DNA from: Paludibacteraceae bacterium
GTDB taxonomy: Bacteria > Bacteroidota > Bacteroidia > Bacteroidales > Paludibacteraceae
Assembly: GCA_024400275.1 (NCBI GenBank)
Contig: JAKSMY010000040.1
Coordinates: 1 to 18,651 of the forward strand
DNA length: 18,651 nucleotides
Direction: 5' to 3'
In this document: positions 6,892 to 17,000 of the stretch, one piece after another
How positions within the stretch are numbered: the first letter of the stretch is position 1
Layout of the letters: each line of letters starts with the position of its first letter
Notes under the pieces: model-generated
Database searches by the model: none
Seen by the model: only the letters and a program-made list of their open reading frames with translations
What the model was told of the DNA's origin: nothing
Position numbers and translations under genes: made by a program

Positions 6892-7602
6892 ATGAAAGAA
6901 CAAACACCAACCCCCCACATTGGGTCTCAGTACGATGAGATAGCCAAGACCGTTATTATGGCAGGTGATCCCTTGCGCGCACAAGTAATGGCTGAAAGAT
7001 ACTTAAAAGATGCCAAATTAGTAAATAAAGTACGCGGTATGTTGGCTTTTACGGGTACATACAACGGCAAACCTGTAACCGTGATGGGACACGGAATGGG
7101 TATTCCGTCAATCGGTATTTATACCTACGAATTATTTAATTTCTATGATGTAGAAACCATTATTCGCGTAGGCAGTTGCGGTAGCCGTCAAATGCACGTA
7201 CACATAGGCGATTTGGTAATAGCCCAAGGCAGTTGTACGGACAGCAACTATGCCGAGCAATTCCACTTGCCGGGAACGTATGCTCCCATTGCCGACTTCA
7301 ATCTATGCCGCAAGGCTGTGGAGAAATGCGAAGAATTGGGCTATACCTACCATGTGGGAAATGTATTTTCCGCCGACAGTTTCTACTGCGAGGACGACCG
7401 CAAAGTGAATTGGACCAAGATGGGTGTATTGGCAGACGAGATGGAAGCCCCTGCATTGTATATGAATGCAGCCCGTGCCGGCAAGAAAGCCCTGGTTATC
7501 TGCACGGTGAGCGACCATATCCTGACCGGTGAATCAACAACCGCCGAACAACGCCAAAACACCTTCACCCAGATGATGGACGTGGCATTTGGCATTATAT
7601 AA
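6892..7602 (+). CDS. deoD: Purine nucleoside phosphorylase, DeoD type
   Basis: This hexameric-type phosphorylase splits purine (deoxy)nucleosides with phosphate into base and (deoxy)ribose-1-phosphate. The 236 residues align with E. coli DeoD throughout: GDPLRA (25-30, phosphate site with R29), VRGMLAFTGTYNGK, VMGHGMGIPS, IIRVGSCG (R92), FSADSFY, DEMEAPALY (E185 in the ribose site) and TVSDHI with the catalytic Asp D208. The family length is normal and nothing is missing. It starts 8 bp after kdsB and is followed after 6 bp by the beta-barrel gene, so the three are probably cotranscribed. Confidence 0.95.
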   Translation: MKEQTPTPHIGSQYDEIAKTVIMAGDPLRAQVMAERYLKDAKLVNKVRGMLAFTGTYNGKPVTVMGHGMGIPSIGIYTYELFNFYDVETIIRVGSCGSRQMHVHIGDLVIAQGSCTDSNYAEQFHLPGTYAPIADFNLCRKAVEKCEELGYTYHVGNVFSADSFYCEDDRKVNWTKMGVLADEMEAPALYMNAARAGKKALVICTVSDHILTGESTTAEQRQNTFTQMMDVAFGII

Positions 7603-7608
7603 TACAAT

Positions 7609-8382
7609 ATGAATATAAAACGATTCATTTTTGGTATCCCGTTATTGGCAGCCTCTATGCTGTCGGCGCAAAATGTGTACGACATCAAGACCTCGTATTA
7701 TGGCACCAAGCCTGAGGCGCAGAAGTCGAAAGCAGCAAGTCAAAAGGCAGAAGACGAAGATACCAAAAGCAACGGCATCTATACGGGTTTTTCGGGCGGT
7801 ATGATGTTGCATATCGGATACGCTTTTGCCAAAAGTGGCGACGAGATGTTCCATAACGGCAGTTTGGAGAACAAGAGTGGTATACCCAAGGGAGGTGTAA
7901 CATTAGGTATAGGCGGTGCGTTGCGTATTCATCTATTGGACCATGTACATGTCGGCGTAGAAGGCGGTGTAAGCACGATGCCCTTGGAGAACGGCAGTTC
8001 GATACGTAACGGTTGGGGAGGTGCAATATGCGATTATTACGGTGTAGCCGGCAAAGCCAAACTTTTTATAGGCGGTTTGATAGGCGGCGGAAGCCAGAGC
8101 CGTTTGTTTGTGCCCAAGGGCAACGAAGAAGTTCAGGGCGACGAGGTGGTTTACAACGCTTCTTACACCAAAACACCGTATTTCCTGTTAGACCCTTATA
8201 TGGGAGTGGAATTTGCGATTGCCAAGCATATTGATATGCTGATTAAATTGGACTATATGCTTCCGATAGGCGAAAAGAACACGGGTATTCATACAGAAAA
8301 GTCCAATTGGCGTAATTTCTTGGCACCAACCGGACCTCGTCTGTATATAGGTTTTATGTTTGGTCACTCCAAGCGACGCTGA
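7609..8382 (+). CDS. Predicted outer-membrane beta-barrel protein, function unknown
   Basis: A 257-residue exported protein, not recognised as a named family. It has a signal peptide (about 1-20, ending in LSA before Q21), then a charged Lys/Glu/Ala linker (about 34-53). The rest alternates short amphipathic strands with Gly-rich turns (IYTGFSGGMMLHIGYAF, GVTLGIGGALRIHLLDHVHV, VGVEGG, AKLFIGGLIGGG, LDPYMGVEFAIAKHIDMLIK) and ends in RLYIGFMFG plus a basic tail, which fits a small outer-membrane barrel. It is the third gene of the kdsB operon, and its last 19 bp overlap the end of rlmB on the other strand. A cell-envelope role would suit the kdsB neighbour, but this is inference. Confidence 0.75.
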   Translation: MNIKRFIFGIPLLAASMLSAQNVYDIKTSYYGTKPEAQKSKAASQKAEDEDTKSNGIYTGFSGGMMLHIGYAFAKSGDEMFHNGSLENKSGIPKGGVTLGIGGALRIHLLDHVHVGVEGGVSTMPLENGSSIRNGWGGAICDYYGVAGKAKLFIGGLIGGGSQSRLFVPKGNEEVQGDEVVYNASYTKTPYFLLDPYMGVEFAIAKHIDMLIKLDYMLPIGEKNTGIHTEKSNWRNFLAPTGPRLYIGFMFGHSKRR

Positions 8383-9170
8383 CGCACCGCCTCGTAGAGC
8401 ATTACTCCGGCGGCTACGCTCACATTCAAACTTTCTATTGTACCGGTCATGGGAATACGCACCTGATCGGTACATTCTTTTAGATTCTCCTCGTATATGC
8501 CATTCTCTTCGCTTCCCATTACGATAGCGAGAGGGCAGGTCATATCGGTGTCGGTATAATTATGGTCGGCGTGCTCGGTAGCCGCCACAATGGTTAGTCC
8601 TGACTCGTGCATGAAAGCGAGTGCCTTCTGCATATTTTCCACCTTACAAACCGGCAAGGTGTGCAACGCTCCGGCACTGGTTTTTATAGCATCTCCATTG
8701 ATGGACGCTGCCCCTCGCACACCGATGACCAAAGCGTCTGCACCGGCACAAGCACATGTACGTGCAATAGCGCCGAAATTACGAACGTCCGTGACGTTGT
8801 CCAACACCATGAGCAGGGGAATACGTCCGGCTTCGTAGATAGACGGAATCAACTCTTCCAGACGATAGAACTCGATGGGCGAGAGAAAAGCAATAACGCC
8901 CTGATGGTTCTTGTCGGTGAACTGATTGAGTTTTTCTACGGGTACCCGTTGTACATTGGTGGCGATATGTCCCTCATTGTCGGTCAACCTAATCAATAGT
9001 TCCCGGGCAATGGTGGAGGACATATCTCTCCGCAGCAGTATTTTATCTAATGTCTTACCGGCATCAATAGCCTCTATCACGGCACGGATACCAAAGATCA
9101 TCTCTTTCTCTTTGGGTCTCCGTGTCTCGTAGGTAGCGGGTTTAGCAAGTTTAGCGGGCTTAGCGAACAT
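8364..9170 (-). CDS. rlmB: SpoU family rRNA 2'-O-methyltransferase (RlmB-like)
   Basis: A TrmH/SpoU methyltransferase of 268 residues; RlmB methylates the ribose of G2251 (E. coli numbering) in 23S rRNA. The N-terminal substrate domain begins at IFGIRAVIEAI (25-35). The knotted SAM-binding domain has the three SpoU motifs: LDNVTDVRNFGAIARTC (123-139), LAIVMGSEENGI (214-225) and RIPMTGTIESLNVSVAAG (238-255). The first 23 residues are a low-complexity AKPAK-rich extension. The start at 9170 lies 5 bp after the thrS stop and is favoured for coupling, but ATG at 9101 (M24) would give a more standard N-terminus. It is the last gene of the mfd operon and runs into the convergent beta-barrel gene. 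RlmB is the likeliest of the SpoU paralogues. Confidence 0.88.
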   Translation of the reverse strand: MFAKPAKLAKPATYETRRPKEKEMIFGIRAVIEAIDAGKTLDKILLRRDMSSTIARELLIRLTDNEGHIATNVQRVPVEKLNQFTDKNHQGVIAFLSPIEFYRLEELIPSIYEAGRIPLLMVLDNVTDVRNFGAIARTCACAGADALVIGVRGAASINGDAIKTSAGALHTLPVCKVENMQKALAFMHESGLTIVAATEHADHNYTDTDMTCPLAIVMGSEENGIYEENLKECTDQVRIPMTGTIESLNVSVAAGVMLYEAVRQRRLE

Positions 9171-9175
9171 AATAG

Positions 9176-11146
9176 TTATTTGGTGTATGCGTTCATTTGG
9201 TCGTTGCAGGTTTGGTTGACAAAGTCTGCAAACTCCTGAATAGTCATTTGTCCCTTTTCTTCAGCCCCCTGTTGGCGAACGGATACTTTGCCTTCTTCGG
9301 CTTCTTTTTCGCCCACAATAAGCATATACGGAATACGTTTGAGTTCGTTGTCCCGAATCTTACGTCCTATTTTCTCGTCGCGGTCGTCAACCAAAACACG
9401 CAGGTCTTGTGCCTCCAACATCTCCTTCACCTGATAGGCATATTGATTGGATTTCTCGGATACAGGGAGAATGACGGCTTGGTCAGGTGTGAGCCACAAG
9501 GGGAACTTACCGGCAGTATGCTCGATAAGCACAGCGACGAAACGCTCCATAGAGCCGAACGGTGCACGGTGAATCATAACAGGACGATGCTTGAGGTTAT
9601 CCTCGCCTGTATATTCCAGTTGGAAACGCTCCGGCAGGTTATAATCGACTTGAATAGTGCCTAATTGCCAGCGACGACCGAGTGCATCTTTAACCATGAA
9701 ATCCAGTTTAGGTCCGTAGAAAGCGGCTTCACCCGTACATTCGGTGGCAGGAAGGTTCATTTCTTTGCAGGCTTCGCGAATAGCGTTTTCGGCTTGTTCC
9801 CAAACCTCGTCGCTACCTACATATTTCTCGTGATTATTGGGGTCACGGAGGGATATTTGTGCCTCGTAGTTATCAAAGTTAAGGGATTTGAAGATGATGT
9901 TGATAATCTCCATCACGCGTATGAATTCCTGTTTAACTTGGTCCTGACGGCAGAAAATATGTGCGTCGTCCTGTGTGAAAGAGCGTACACGGGTCAAGCC
10001 GTGCAACTCACCCGATTGCTCGTAACGGTACACCGTTCCAAACTCGGCACAGCGGAAAGGCAGGTCCTTGTAGGAACGTGGGCTATTCTTAAAGATGGCG
10101 CAGTGGTGAGGGCAGTTCATAGGTTTGAGCATATAGACCTCACCTTCTTCGGGCGTAGTGATAGGTTGGAAACTATCCTTGCCGTAGTGGTCCCAGTGTC
10201 CGGACGTGATGTAGAGGTTCTTGCTGCCGATATGTGGCGTAATAACCTGCTGATAGCCATACTGCTTTTGTATTTTCTTGAGGAAATCCTCCAAACGCAG
10301 ACGCAATGCTGTTCCTTTAGGTAACCAGATAGGGAGACCTTTACCCACCATATCGGAGAACATAAACAGGTCTAACTCCTTACCTATTTTACGGTGGTCA
10401 CGTTTCTTGGCTTCTTCCAACAGTGCCAAGTATTCGTCCAGCATAGATTTCTTGGGGAAGGTGATGGCATAGATACGTGTCATCATAGGACGTTTCTCGT
10501 CACCTCGCCAGTACGCAGCAGCGCAGGAAAGAACTTTAACCGCCTTGATAGGTTCAGTCGTCAGGATATGCGGACCACGGCACAGGTCTGTGAAATTACC
10601 TTGCGTATAGGTGGTGATGGTTCCTTCCTCCAAATCGTTGATTAACTCGCATTTATAGGTCTGCCCCTTGTCACCGAACTGCTTGAGAGCATCGGCTTTG
10701 GCGATGGACTTCTTGACCAGCACCTCTTTTTTTGCGCGCAGTTCTAACATCTTGGCTTCTATTTGCGGGAAGTCTTTTTCGCTGATAGTTTGTCCTTCGG
10801 CAGGATAAACATCGTAGTAAAAACCATTCTCGATAGCAGGACCTATACCAAACTGAATACCCGGGTATAACTCCTGCAATGCCTCTGCCATCAGGTGAGA
10901 CGACGTATGCCAAAAAGCATGCTTGGCTTCTGCATCGTCCCATTTATGCAGACGAATAGCGCAATCCTCCGTAAGCGGCGTGTTCAATTCGGTGATAACA
11001 AACTCAGAGGGCTCGGAGGCACTCTTAATACCGGCAACAAGAATATCTTGTGCCAAACGACTGCTGATAGATTCAGCTACTTGAAGCGGAGTTACACCGC
11101 TTTCGTACTCTCGGACACTACCGTCCGGAAAGGAAATCTTAATCAT
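9176..11146 (-). CDS. thrS: Threonyl-tRNA synthetase
   Basis: ThrRS charges tRNA-Thr and edits Ser-tRNA-Thr. The 656-residue protein has all domains: an N-terminal TGS domain (1-65), the editing domain with HxxxH (H80, H84) and C189/H193, and the class II catalytic core with the zinc ligands C345 (KPMNCPHHC), H396 (TQDDAHIF) and H526 ([10 protein letters not shown]). Motif 2 is seen in [20 protein letters not shown]. The anticodon-binding domain ends the protein (from about 555, with [18 protein letters not shown]). Length and residues are normal. The start lies 2 bp after the ddh stop. In many bacteria thrS leads the infC-rpmI-rplT cluster; here rlmB follows instead, and no T-box or other leader fits because there is no upstream gap. 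Confidence 0.97.
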   Translation of the reverse strand: MIKISFPDGSVREYESGVTPLQVAESISSRLAQDILVAGIKSASEPSEFVITELNTPLTEDCAIRLHKWDDAEAKHAFWHTSSHLMAEALQELYPGIQFGIGPAIENGFYYDVYPAEGQTISEKDFPQIEAKMLELRAKKEVLVKKSIAKADALKQFGDKGQTYKCELINDLEEGTITTYTQGNFTDLCRGPHILTTEPIKAVKVLSCAAAYWRGDEKRPMMTRIYAITFPKKSMLDEYLALLEEAKKRDHRKIGKELDLFMFSDMVGKGLPIWLPKGTALRLRLEDFLKKIQKQYGYQQVITPHIGSKNLYITSGHWDHYGKDSFQPITTPEEGEVYMLKPMNCPHHCAIFKNSPRSYKDLPFRCAEFGTVYRYEQSGELHGLTRVRSFTQDDAHIFCRQDQVKQEFIRVMEIINIIFKSLNFDNYEAQISLRDPNNHEKYVGSDEVWEQAENAIREACKEMNLPATECTGEAAFYGPKLDFMVKDALGRRWQLGTIQVDYNLPERFQLEYTGEDNLKHRPVMIHRAPFGSMERFVAVLIEHTAGKFPLWLTPDQAVILPVSEKSNQYAYQVKEMLEAQDLRVLVDDRDEKIGRKIRDNELKRIPYMLIVGEKEAEEGKVSVRQQGAEEKGQMTIQEFADFVNQTCNDQMNAYTK

Positions 11147-11148
11147 AA

Positions 11149-12012
11149 TTATACTAGTTGTTTAATAGATTCTTCATCATCGCCGGGCAACATCCAAACA
11201 GGTGCCAATTCAATGGTAGTATAGCACCCGAAACGTTTCTCCTGCTGCAACCGATAGGCGGCACGGGCGCAACCGGTCATAAACTGTGCCGTTAGGCTGG
11301 GGTTGTCTATTCGCATTTCGAACCGCAATTGTTGGTCGTCTTTACCGGACGCTACGCCTGTACGCTCTAACAAAACTCCGTGGGCAGTGGTTTGATATTT
11401 CTCTACGTTATCCACCAATTCCACTTGCGTGTTGTCATGTGCAAAATAATCGTCCGCTAAAAGGCGTGCACGTACATCGTCAAAGTCGTAACCTTCTTCC
11501 AATTCAATATATACATGCCTGCCGTGTTTGCCTTTTCCTAAGGGTAGGGTTATGCTCAGTGCGTTTTTGACCCCTTGTATGGCCTTGGCAGCAACCGTGT
11601 GCCCCATAGAACGCCCCGGACCAAAATTGGTATAACTCTGTCCTTGCGGAGTGAGCACCTCCAATAAGGCTCGAATCATAGAGTCCGACCCCGGATCCCA
11701 ACCTGCCGAGATGATGCTGACAGTTTGGCAGGATTGAGCTATCGGTGTCAAATGCTGACGAACAGCAGCAATCTGTGTGTGTATATCAAACGAATCAACG
11801 GTGTTAATACCCATCTGCATCAATTGTTCTGCAAAGATAGGAGACTCGCGCGTAGGAAGGCACAACAATGCCACATTGGCTCCTGATGCCTGAATCTTGT
11901 CTAATTCGTTATGGTGAAACACACCTATTAACGTCATATCCTGCGCCGCTTGTACGGCTTGTTCTGCAGCCCGACCTATATTGCCGGTGCCGACTATAAT
12001 AACTTTTATCAT
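11149..12012 (-). CDS. ddh: meso-Diaminopimelate dehydrogenase
   Basis: Ddh makes meso-2,6-diaminopimelate from tetrahydrodipicolinate by reductive amination with NADPH, feeding peptidoglycan and lysine. Family segments are clear: GTGNIGR (8-14), [11 protein letters not shown] (71-81), [10 protein letters not shown] (102-111), [16 protein letters not shown] (130-145), [11 protein letters not shown] (147-157) and the C-terminal CYTTIELAP with LLxPGDxEE-like MLPGDDEE. The protein has 287 residues, somewhat short, mainly because the loop after the second strand is cut back: [10 protein letters not shown] stands where characterised enzymes have VFSRR plus a longer loop. Those two Arg hold the NADPH 2'-phosphate in the Corynebacterium enzyme, so the cofactor preference may differ. 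It overlaps the DPP IV stop by 4 bp (ATGA), a sign of translational coupling. Confidence 0.92.
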   Translation of the reverse strand: MIKVIIVGTGNIGRAAEQAVQAAQDMTLIGVFHHNELDKIQASGANVALLCLPTRESPIFAEQLMQMGINTVDSFDIHTQIAAVRQHLTPIAQSCQTVSIISAGWDPGSDSMIRALLEVLTPQGQSYTNFGPGRSMGHTVAAKAIQGVKNALSITLPLGKGKHGRHVYIELEEGYDFDDVRARLLADDYFAHDNTQVELVDNVEKYQTTAHGVLLERTGVASGKDDQQLRFEMRIDNPSLTAQFMTGCARAAYRLQQEKRFGCYTTIELAPVWMLPGDDEESIKQLV

Positions 12013-14087
12013 AATTGTTTTTCTAACCAGGTGAGTATCTTACGATGCAAATGCTCGTTATTGGCCTTATCCAATAAAGAATGATTGTCATCTACATATA
12101 TCTGTGTATCAAAATCTTTCCCTGCCCGCACCAAAGCATCGGATAAGAGTAGGGTATTTTGGAAATGGACATTATCGTCGCCTGTGGCATGTACCAGCAG
12201 CAGTTTGCCCTGCAATTGGGGTGCTATACGAATAAGATTAGCTGCCTCATACCCTTCTTCATTCACTTGCGGACGACGCATATAACGCTCGGTATAGCCG
12301 GTGTCGTATAGTCGCCAATCGGTTACCGGTGCTATAGCTATGCCGCAACGGATAAGGTCTTGCTTCTCGCACATGGTGCGAATCGTTTGGAAAGCACCAT
12401 AACTCCAACCAATCATAGCTATACGTTTCCCGTTCACGGCAGGCAGCGACTGCATATAGTGCGCTACACTCAATTGGTCTTGTGCCTCTTTTTCGCCTAA
12501 ACGCATATATGTAGCATTGCGCCATGCACGTCCCCGGCAGTCGGTTCCTCGCGGGTCTGCATTAACCACGATATAGCCTTGTCCCGCCAAATAATGCCCG
12601 AAACGGTGTCGCCAACGATTCAGTACGCGCTGGCTGGCAGGTCCGCTATACTGCATGATAACGACGGGATACTGCCGGGAATAGGGCTGATTGAGGTCCG
12701 TCAGTTCTTTGGGAAGAATAATCCATGCACCCAAGGTGTCGCCACGCTCCGTAGGAATACGAATGAACTGTTTATGAGGCAGTTCGGTAGTCTCCCACGC
12801 TTGTTCGATGTCCTTGTTCTCAGCATTGATGCGGTCTATCAAAGATGTGCTCGTACTTTCTTTTAGGGCACTGCCCTGTACGCTATAAAGGGTATAGTGA
12901 TTCGCTGTCGTCTCGCTTTGAAAACAGCCGACGGCACGTTTCATGTCTTTGGAAAAAGTCAAAGTGTGTGTGCCTGATTGATTCGTTAAAGGTGTTACCT
13001 TGCCGTTTTTTATATTCACGGCATACACTTGCCGTTCGGTTGCTATAGGTGCTGCCTCGTAATAAACAGTGCCTGTTTTTTCATCTACACCATAAACATT
13101 CGTCACGTCTATCTTAGCGGGTGTCAGGGCCATTAGCCGTTGTCCTTGTGCACTATGCAGATAGAGTTGCCGCCAACCGTTCTCCTCGCTTACTGCGATA
13201 AAACGTCCGTCGGATAACCACTGCCATTGGTCAAAGAGCAGACAATCAACAAAAAACTTGTCGCTTTGCTCAGAATAGAGTGGTGTAGCCAAGGTCGTCT
13301 TGGGGTTGGCAACATATACGTTTAGTTGATTTTGGTCACGGTTGATACGCTCAATAACCAACTCGTTCTCGTTACGCCAATGCAGGCGCGGGATATAACT
13401 ATCTTCCATCTCTGGCAGTTGAATAGTGCGAATCCCTTTGGTGGATATATCATATATGCAAACTGATGCAGCGGCATTTTTTTCGCCTGCTTTAGGATAA
13501 CGCAGACTCATGGTTTCCGGGTACTGCTTGTTCCGAAAAACCTGCCAACTGAACGTAGGTACTTCGTGCTCGTCCAAACGCACAAAAGCAACCTGCTTGC
13601 TATCAGGAGAAAAAGCAAATAAGCGCGTAATATTAAACTCCTCCTCATATAACCAATCGCTGAGACCGCAAAAAATATCGTTCTTCTCATTGGTGATGGC
13701 TATTTCGGTGCGGAAAAGAACTTTGTAAATGTATAAATTCTGCCCCTTGCCATAGACCACATATTGACCGTTTGGAGACATTTGCGCCTCACGGACAACG
13801 GTGTCGTTCATCTCTATGCGCTCATTCTTCTTGGTGTCCATCAAATAATAATGTGCCCAAAACGAACGACGGAAGATTTTTTGCTGTTCCTCATAATGCA
13901 GTTTATACCGATTCTGCGGCAGTAACATCTCGTCGACTGTCATTTCTTGAGTGTTGTTCAGAAGACTATCCATCTGCTCTTGTGTCAACGTCTTGGCATC
14001 GTATTTCTTGTCCAGTAGATCAGTCAGTAAGTCAGCCTGACCGATTATTGGCACCATCAATAGTAAGTAAATGATTACTCGTTTCAT
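12009..14087 (-). CDS. Exported dipeptidyl peptidase IV (peptidase S9B)
   Basis: DPP IV releases X-Pro dipeptides from peptide N-termini; in Bacteroidota it is exported and serves peptide feeding. The 692-residue protein has a signal peptide (about 1-18), an N-terminal beta-propeller, and an alpha/beta-hydrolase domain from about 440. The double-Glu substrate motif is DWLYEEEF (E149/E150 bind the peptide amino end). The catalytic triad is S562 in GWSYGAF, D638 in TGDDNVHF and H669 in DDNHS; Y480 in YSGPASQ is the oxyanion Tyr. NADPRGTDCRGRAW and the length also match the S9B family. It lies 10 bp after mfd and overlaps ddh by 4 bp, an unusual place for an exported peptidase. Confidence 0.93.
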   Translation of the reverse strand: MKRVIIYLLLMVPIIGQADLLTDLLDKKYDAKTLTQEQMDSLLNNTQEMTVDEMLLPQNRYKLHYEEQQKIFRRSFWAHYYLMDTKKNERIEMNDTVVREAQMSPNGQYVVYGKGQNLYIYKVLFRTEIAITNEKNDIFCGLSDWLYEEEFNITRLFAFSPDSKQVAFVRLDEHEVPTFSWQVFRNKQYPETMSLRYPKAGEKNAAASVCIYDISTKGIRTIQLPEMEDSYIPRLHWRNENELVIERINRDQNQLNVYVANPKTTLATPLYSEQSDKFFVDCLLFDQWQWLSDGRFIAVSEENGWRQLYLHSAQGQRLMALTPAKIDVTNVYGVDEKTGTVYYEAAPIATERQVYAVNIKNGKVTPLTNQSGTHTLTFSKDMKRAVGCFQSETTANHYTLYSVQGSALKESTSTSLIDRINAENKDIEQAWETTELPHKQFIRIPTERGDTLGAWIILPKELTDLNQPYSRQYPVVIMQYSGPASQRVLNRWRHRFGHYLAGQGYIVVNADPRGTDCRGRAWRNATYMRLGEKEAQDQLSVAHYMQSLPAVNGKRIAMIGWSYGAFQTIRTMCEKQDLIRCGIAIAPVTDWRLYDTGYTERYMRRPQVNEEGYEAANLIRIAPQLQGKLLLVHATGDDNVHFQNTLLLSDALVRAGKDFDTQIYVDDNHSLLDKANNEHLHRKILTWLEKQL

Positions 14088-14097
14088 TGTTATGTTG

Positions 14098-17000
14098 TTA
14101 AATTGTGTCCTCTTTTATTTTGCTTAATAAATGAATAGCCCCGCCAATGGTCTTAACCTGACTGATGGTAGCATAGCGTTTCCCTGTTGGCACCCCTTTT
14201 TTGTCCTTATCTTCCTTCATCTGACACCGATCGCCTCGGGTATAAACATAATGAAGTATCTTGCCAAACTCCTCACTCTGCCAATAAGCCTCTTTATGCG
14301 TAACGAAATAGATGGTCATTCGTTCGCCCTTTAGGTAAATCTTTTCGATACCAAGTTGGCAACATAACCACCGCAAGCGCACCACGTTCATCAATTCTTC
14401 CGCCTCTTCCGGTAGCGGACCGAAACGGTCAATAAGCCGTTTCTTATATTCCGTCAGTTCGTCTTCGTTTCTTAAACCGTCCAATTCACGGTAGAGAATG
14501 ATACGCTCGGATATATTCTCGATATATGTATTCGGGAAGCATAACGGAAGGTCTGACTCTAACTGACTATCTTGGCACCAATTGGAAGAACCGTTGTCGT
14601 TTTCCGATAAATATGCTGTAGGACGATTGTCCTCCAAACTATCTAAATGCAATTCGTCCTTCAACTCTTCTACTGCCTCATTCAGCACTTTTTGATAGGT
14701 GTCATAACCTAATTCGGCAATGAAACCACTCTGCTCCGCGCCTAATAGATTACCTGCACCACGTATATCCAAGTCCTGCATTGCCAAATTAAATCCGCTA
14801 CCTAAGTCGGAGAACATAGTGATTGCGTCTAATCGCCGACGTGCTTCCGGTGTTAATAATTCACGGTCGGGCGTTACCAAATAGCAATATGCTTTGCGGT
14901 TGCTGCGTCCCACGCGCCCTCGCAACTGATGCAAGTCTGCCAAACCATAATGCTGTGCCGAGAAAATAATCATTGTATTGACATTCGGTATATCTACTCC
15001 CGATTCAATAATAGTAGTGGAAATTAATATATCATAGTCGTAGTTGATAAAACCTTCCAAACGACTTTCCATTTCGTCAGGTGGCATCTGCCCGTGTGCC
15101 ACAACAATACGTGCTTCGGGACACAGACGATGTATTTTCTGCTCAATGCGCTCCAACATCTCAATGCGGTTATTCACCACAAAGACTTGTCCGTTACGTT
15201 CTAATTCTATATCAATAGCCTCTTTGATAATGTCTTCGTCATCGTTACCAATCACTTCCGTTTGCACAGGGTAACGGTTTTGGGGTGGAGTAGTCATCAC
15301 GCTTAGGTCTCGTGCACCCAAGAGCGAGAATTGTAATGTTCGAGGTATAGGCGTGGCGGTCAGGGTTAGTACATCAACGTTGGTTCGCAGTGCCTTGAGT
15401 TTTTCTTTTACAGCCACACCGAATTTCTGCTCCTCGTCAATAATCAATAGCCCCAAATCATGCCATTGTACGCTTTTGCCTACCAATTTATGCGTACCGA
15501 TTAATATATCTATCTTGCCCGCAACCAAATCGGATAGTATATCTTTCGTCTGTTGTGCCGTCTTGCCTCTACTTAAATACTCTACGCGAATGGGGAAGTC
15601 CTTAAATCGCTCTTTGAACGTCTGATAATGCTGCAATGCCAATACCGTAGTAGGCACCAGAACGGCTACCTGTTTGCCGTCTGTGGCTGCTTTGAAGGCT
15701 GCACGTATTGCTATCTCCGTCTTACCAAATCCAACGTCACCGCATATAAGCCGATCCATTGGCATAGGACTTTCCATATCGTGTTTAACATCTATCGTGG
15801 CTTTGGCTTGGTCGGGTGTGTCTTCATACAAGAAAGAAGCCTCCAACTCATGTTGCATATAACCGTCGGGCGAATAGGAAAAGCCGTGCTGTCCTTTGCG
15901 AGTGGCATATAACTGAATGAGATCACGCGCTATATCCTTAACTTTGTCTTTGGTACGTTCTTTTAGTCGCTCCCAAGCACCTGAACCGACTCTGCTGACC
16001 GTTGGAGCACTGCCCTCACGTCCTTTGTATTTGCTGATTCGGTGCAGGTTATGGATACTGACGAATATAGTGTCACCATCTCGGTATAGCAAGCGTATCA
16101 TTTCCTGAGGCTTACCATTTACCATTGTCGTTACCAACCCGCCGAATTGACCTATACCATGATCGCTATGTACCACATAATCACCTAATTGTAGTTGGTT
16201 GATTTCTTTTAAGGTGACGATGACTTTGCCCCTACGGGCATTCTCACTGCGTAGCGTCACGCGATGGTAGCGTTCAAAAATCTCGTGATCCGTGTAGCAA
16301 CATACTTGTGCGTCCTCGTCTATCCACCCACTATGTAGTGTATGATCCACCGGTGTGAAAGTGAGACTGCCGGATTGTTCTGTTTCTTTGCCTAACTCAC
16401 TAAAAATGGCTTGCAAACGGTCGGTTTGTTTCTTTTGGTCAGCCAAGATATACACCTTGTACCCGTTTCGTATGCGTTTTAGCAAGTCCTCACCGAGTAT
16501 CTCAAAGTTCTTGTTAAATACCGGCTGAGGCAATGTGTTAAAACGTATCTCGTCGAAGGCTGCAAAAGTTGATTTGTCTCGTATCTCAATGGTCGTCAAA
16601 TCCTCTAACGGATTGCCTATTACATCAATCTGCTCTCCTAATTTGTATTTCAACAAACTCCAGTCATTACTTATCCACAGCGTGTCTGCCTCCAAATAAG
16701 AGGGAAGATAATCATTTTCCGTTGTAGAGAAAGCATTACCCGATATACTGATTTGGGCAACTTTTTCATTACTTAATTGGGTCTCTATGTCGAAGGTGCG
16801 TATGCTATCTATTTCATCGCCGAAGAAGTCCAAACGGTAAGGGTCTTCATGACTGAAACTATATACATCTACAATGCTGCCTCGAATAGCAAACTGTCCG
16901 GGCTCATATACAAAATCTACTTTGGAAAAACCTAGGTTTAATAACTGCGTTTCCAACTGACTTATCTGATATGCTTCTCCCACTTTCACCGTTTGGGTAC

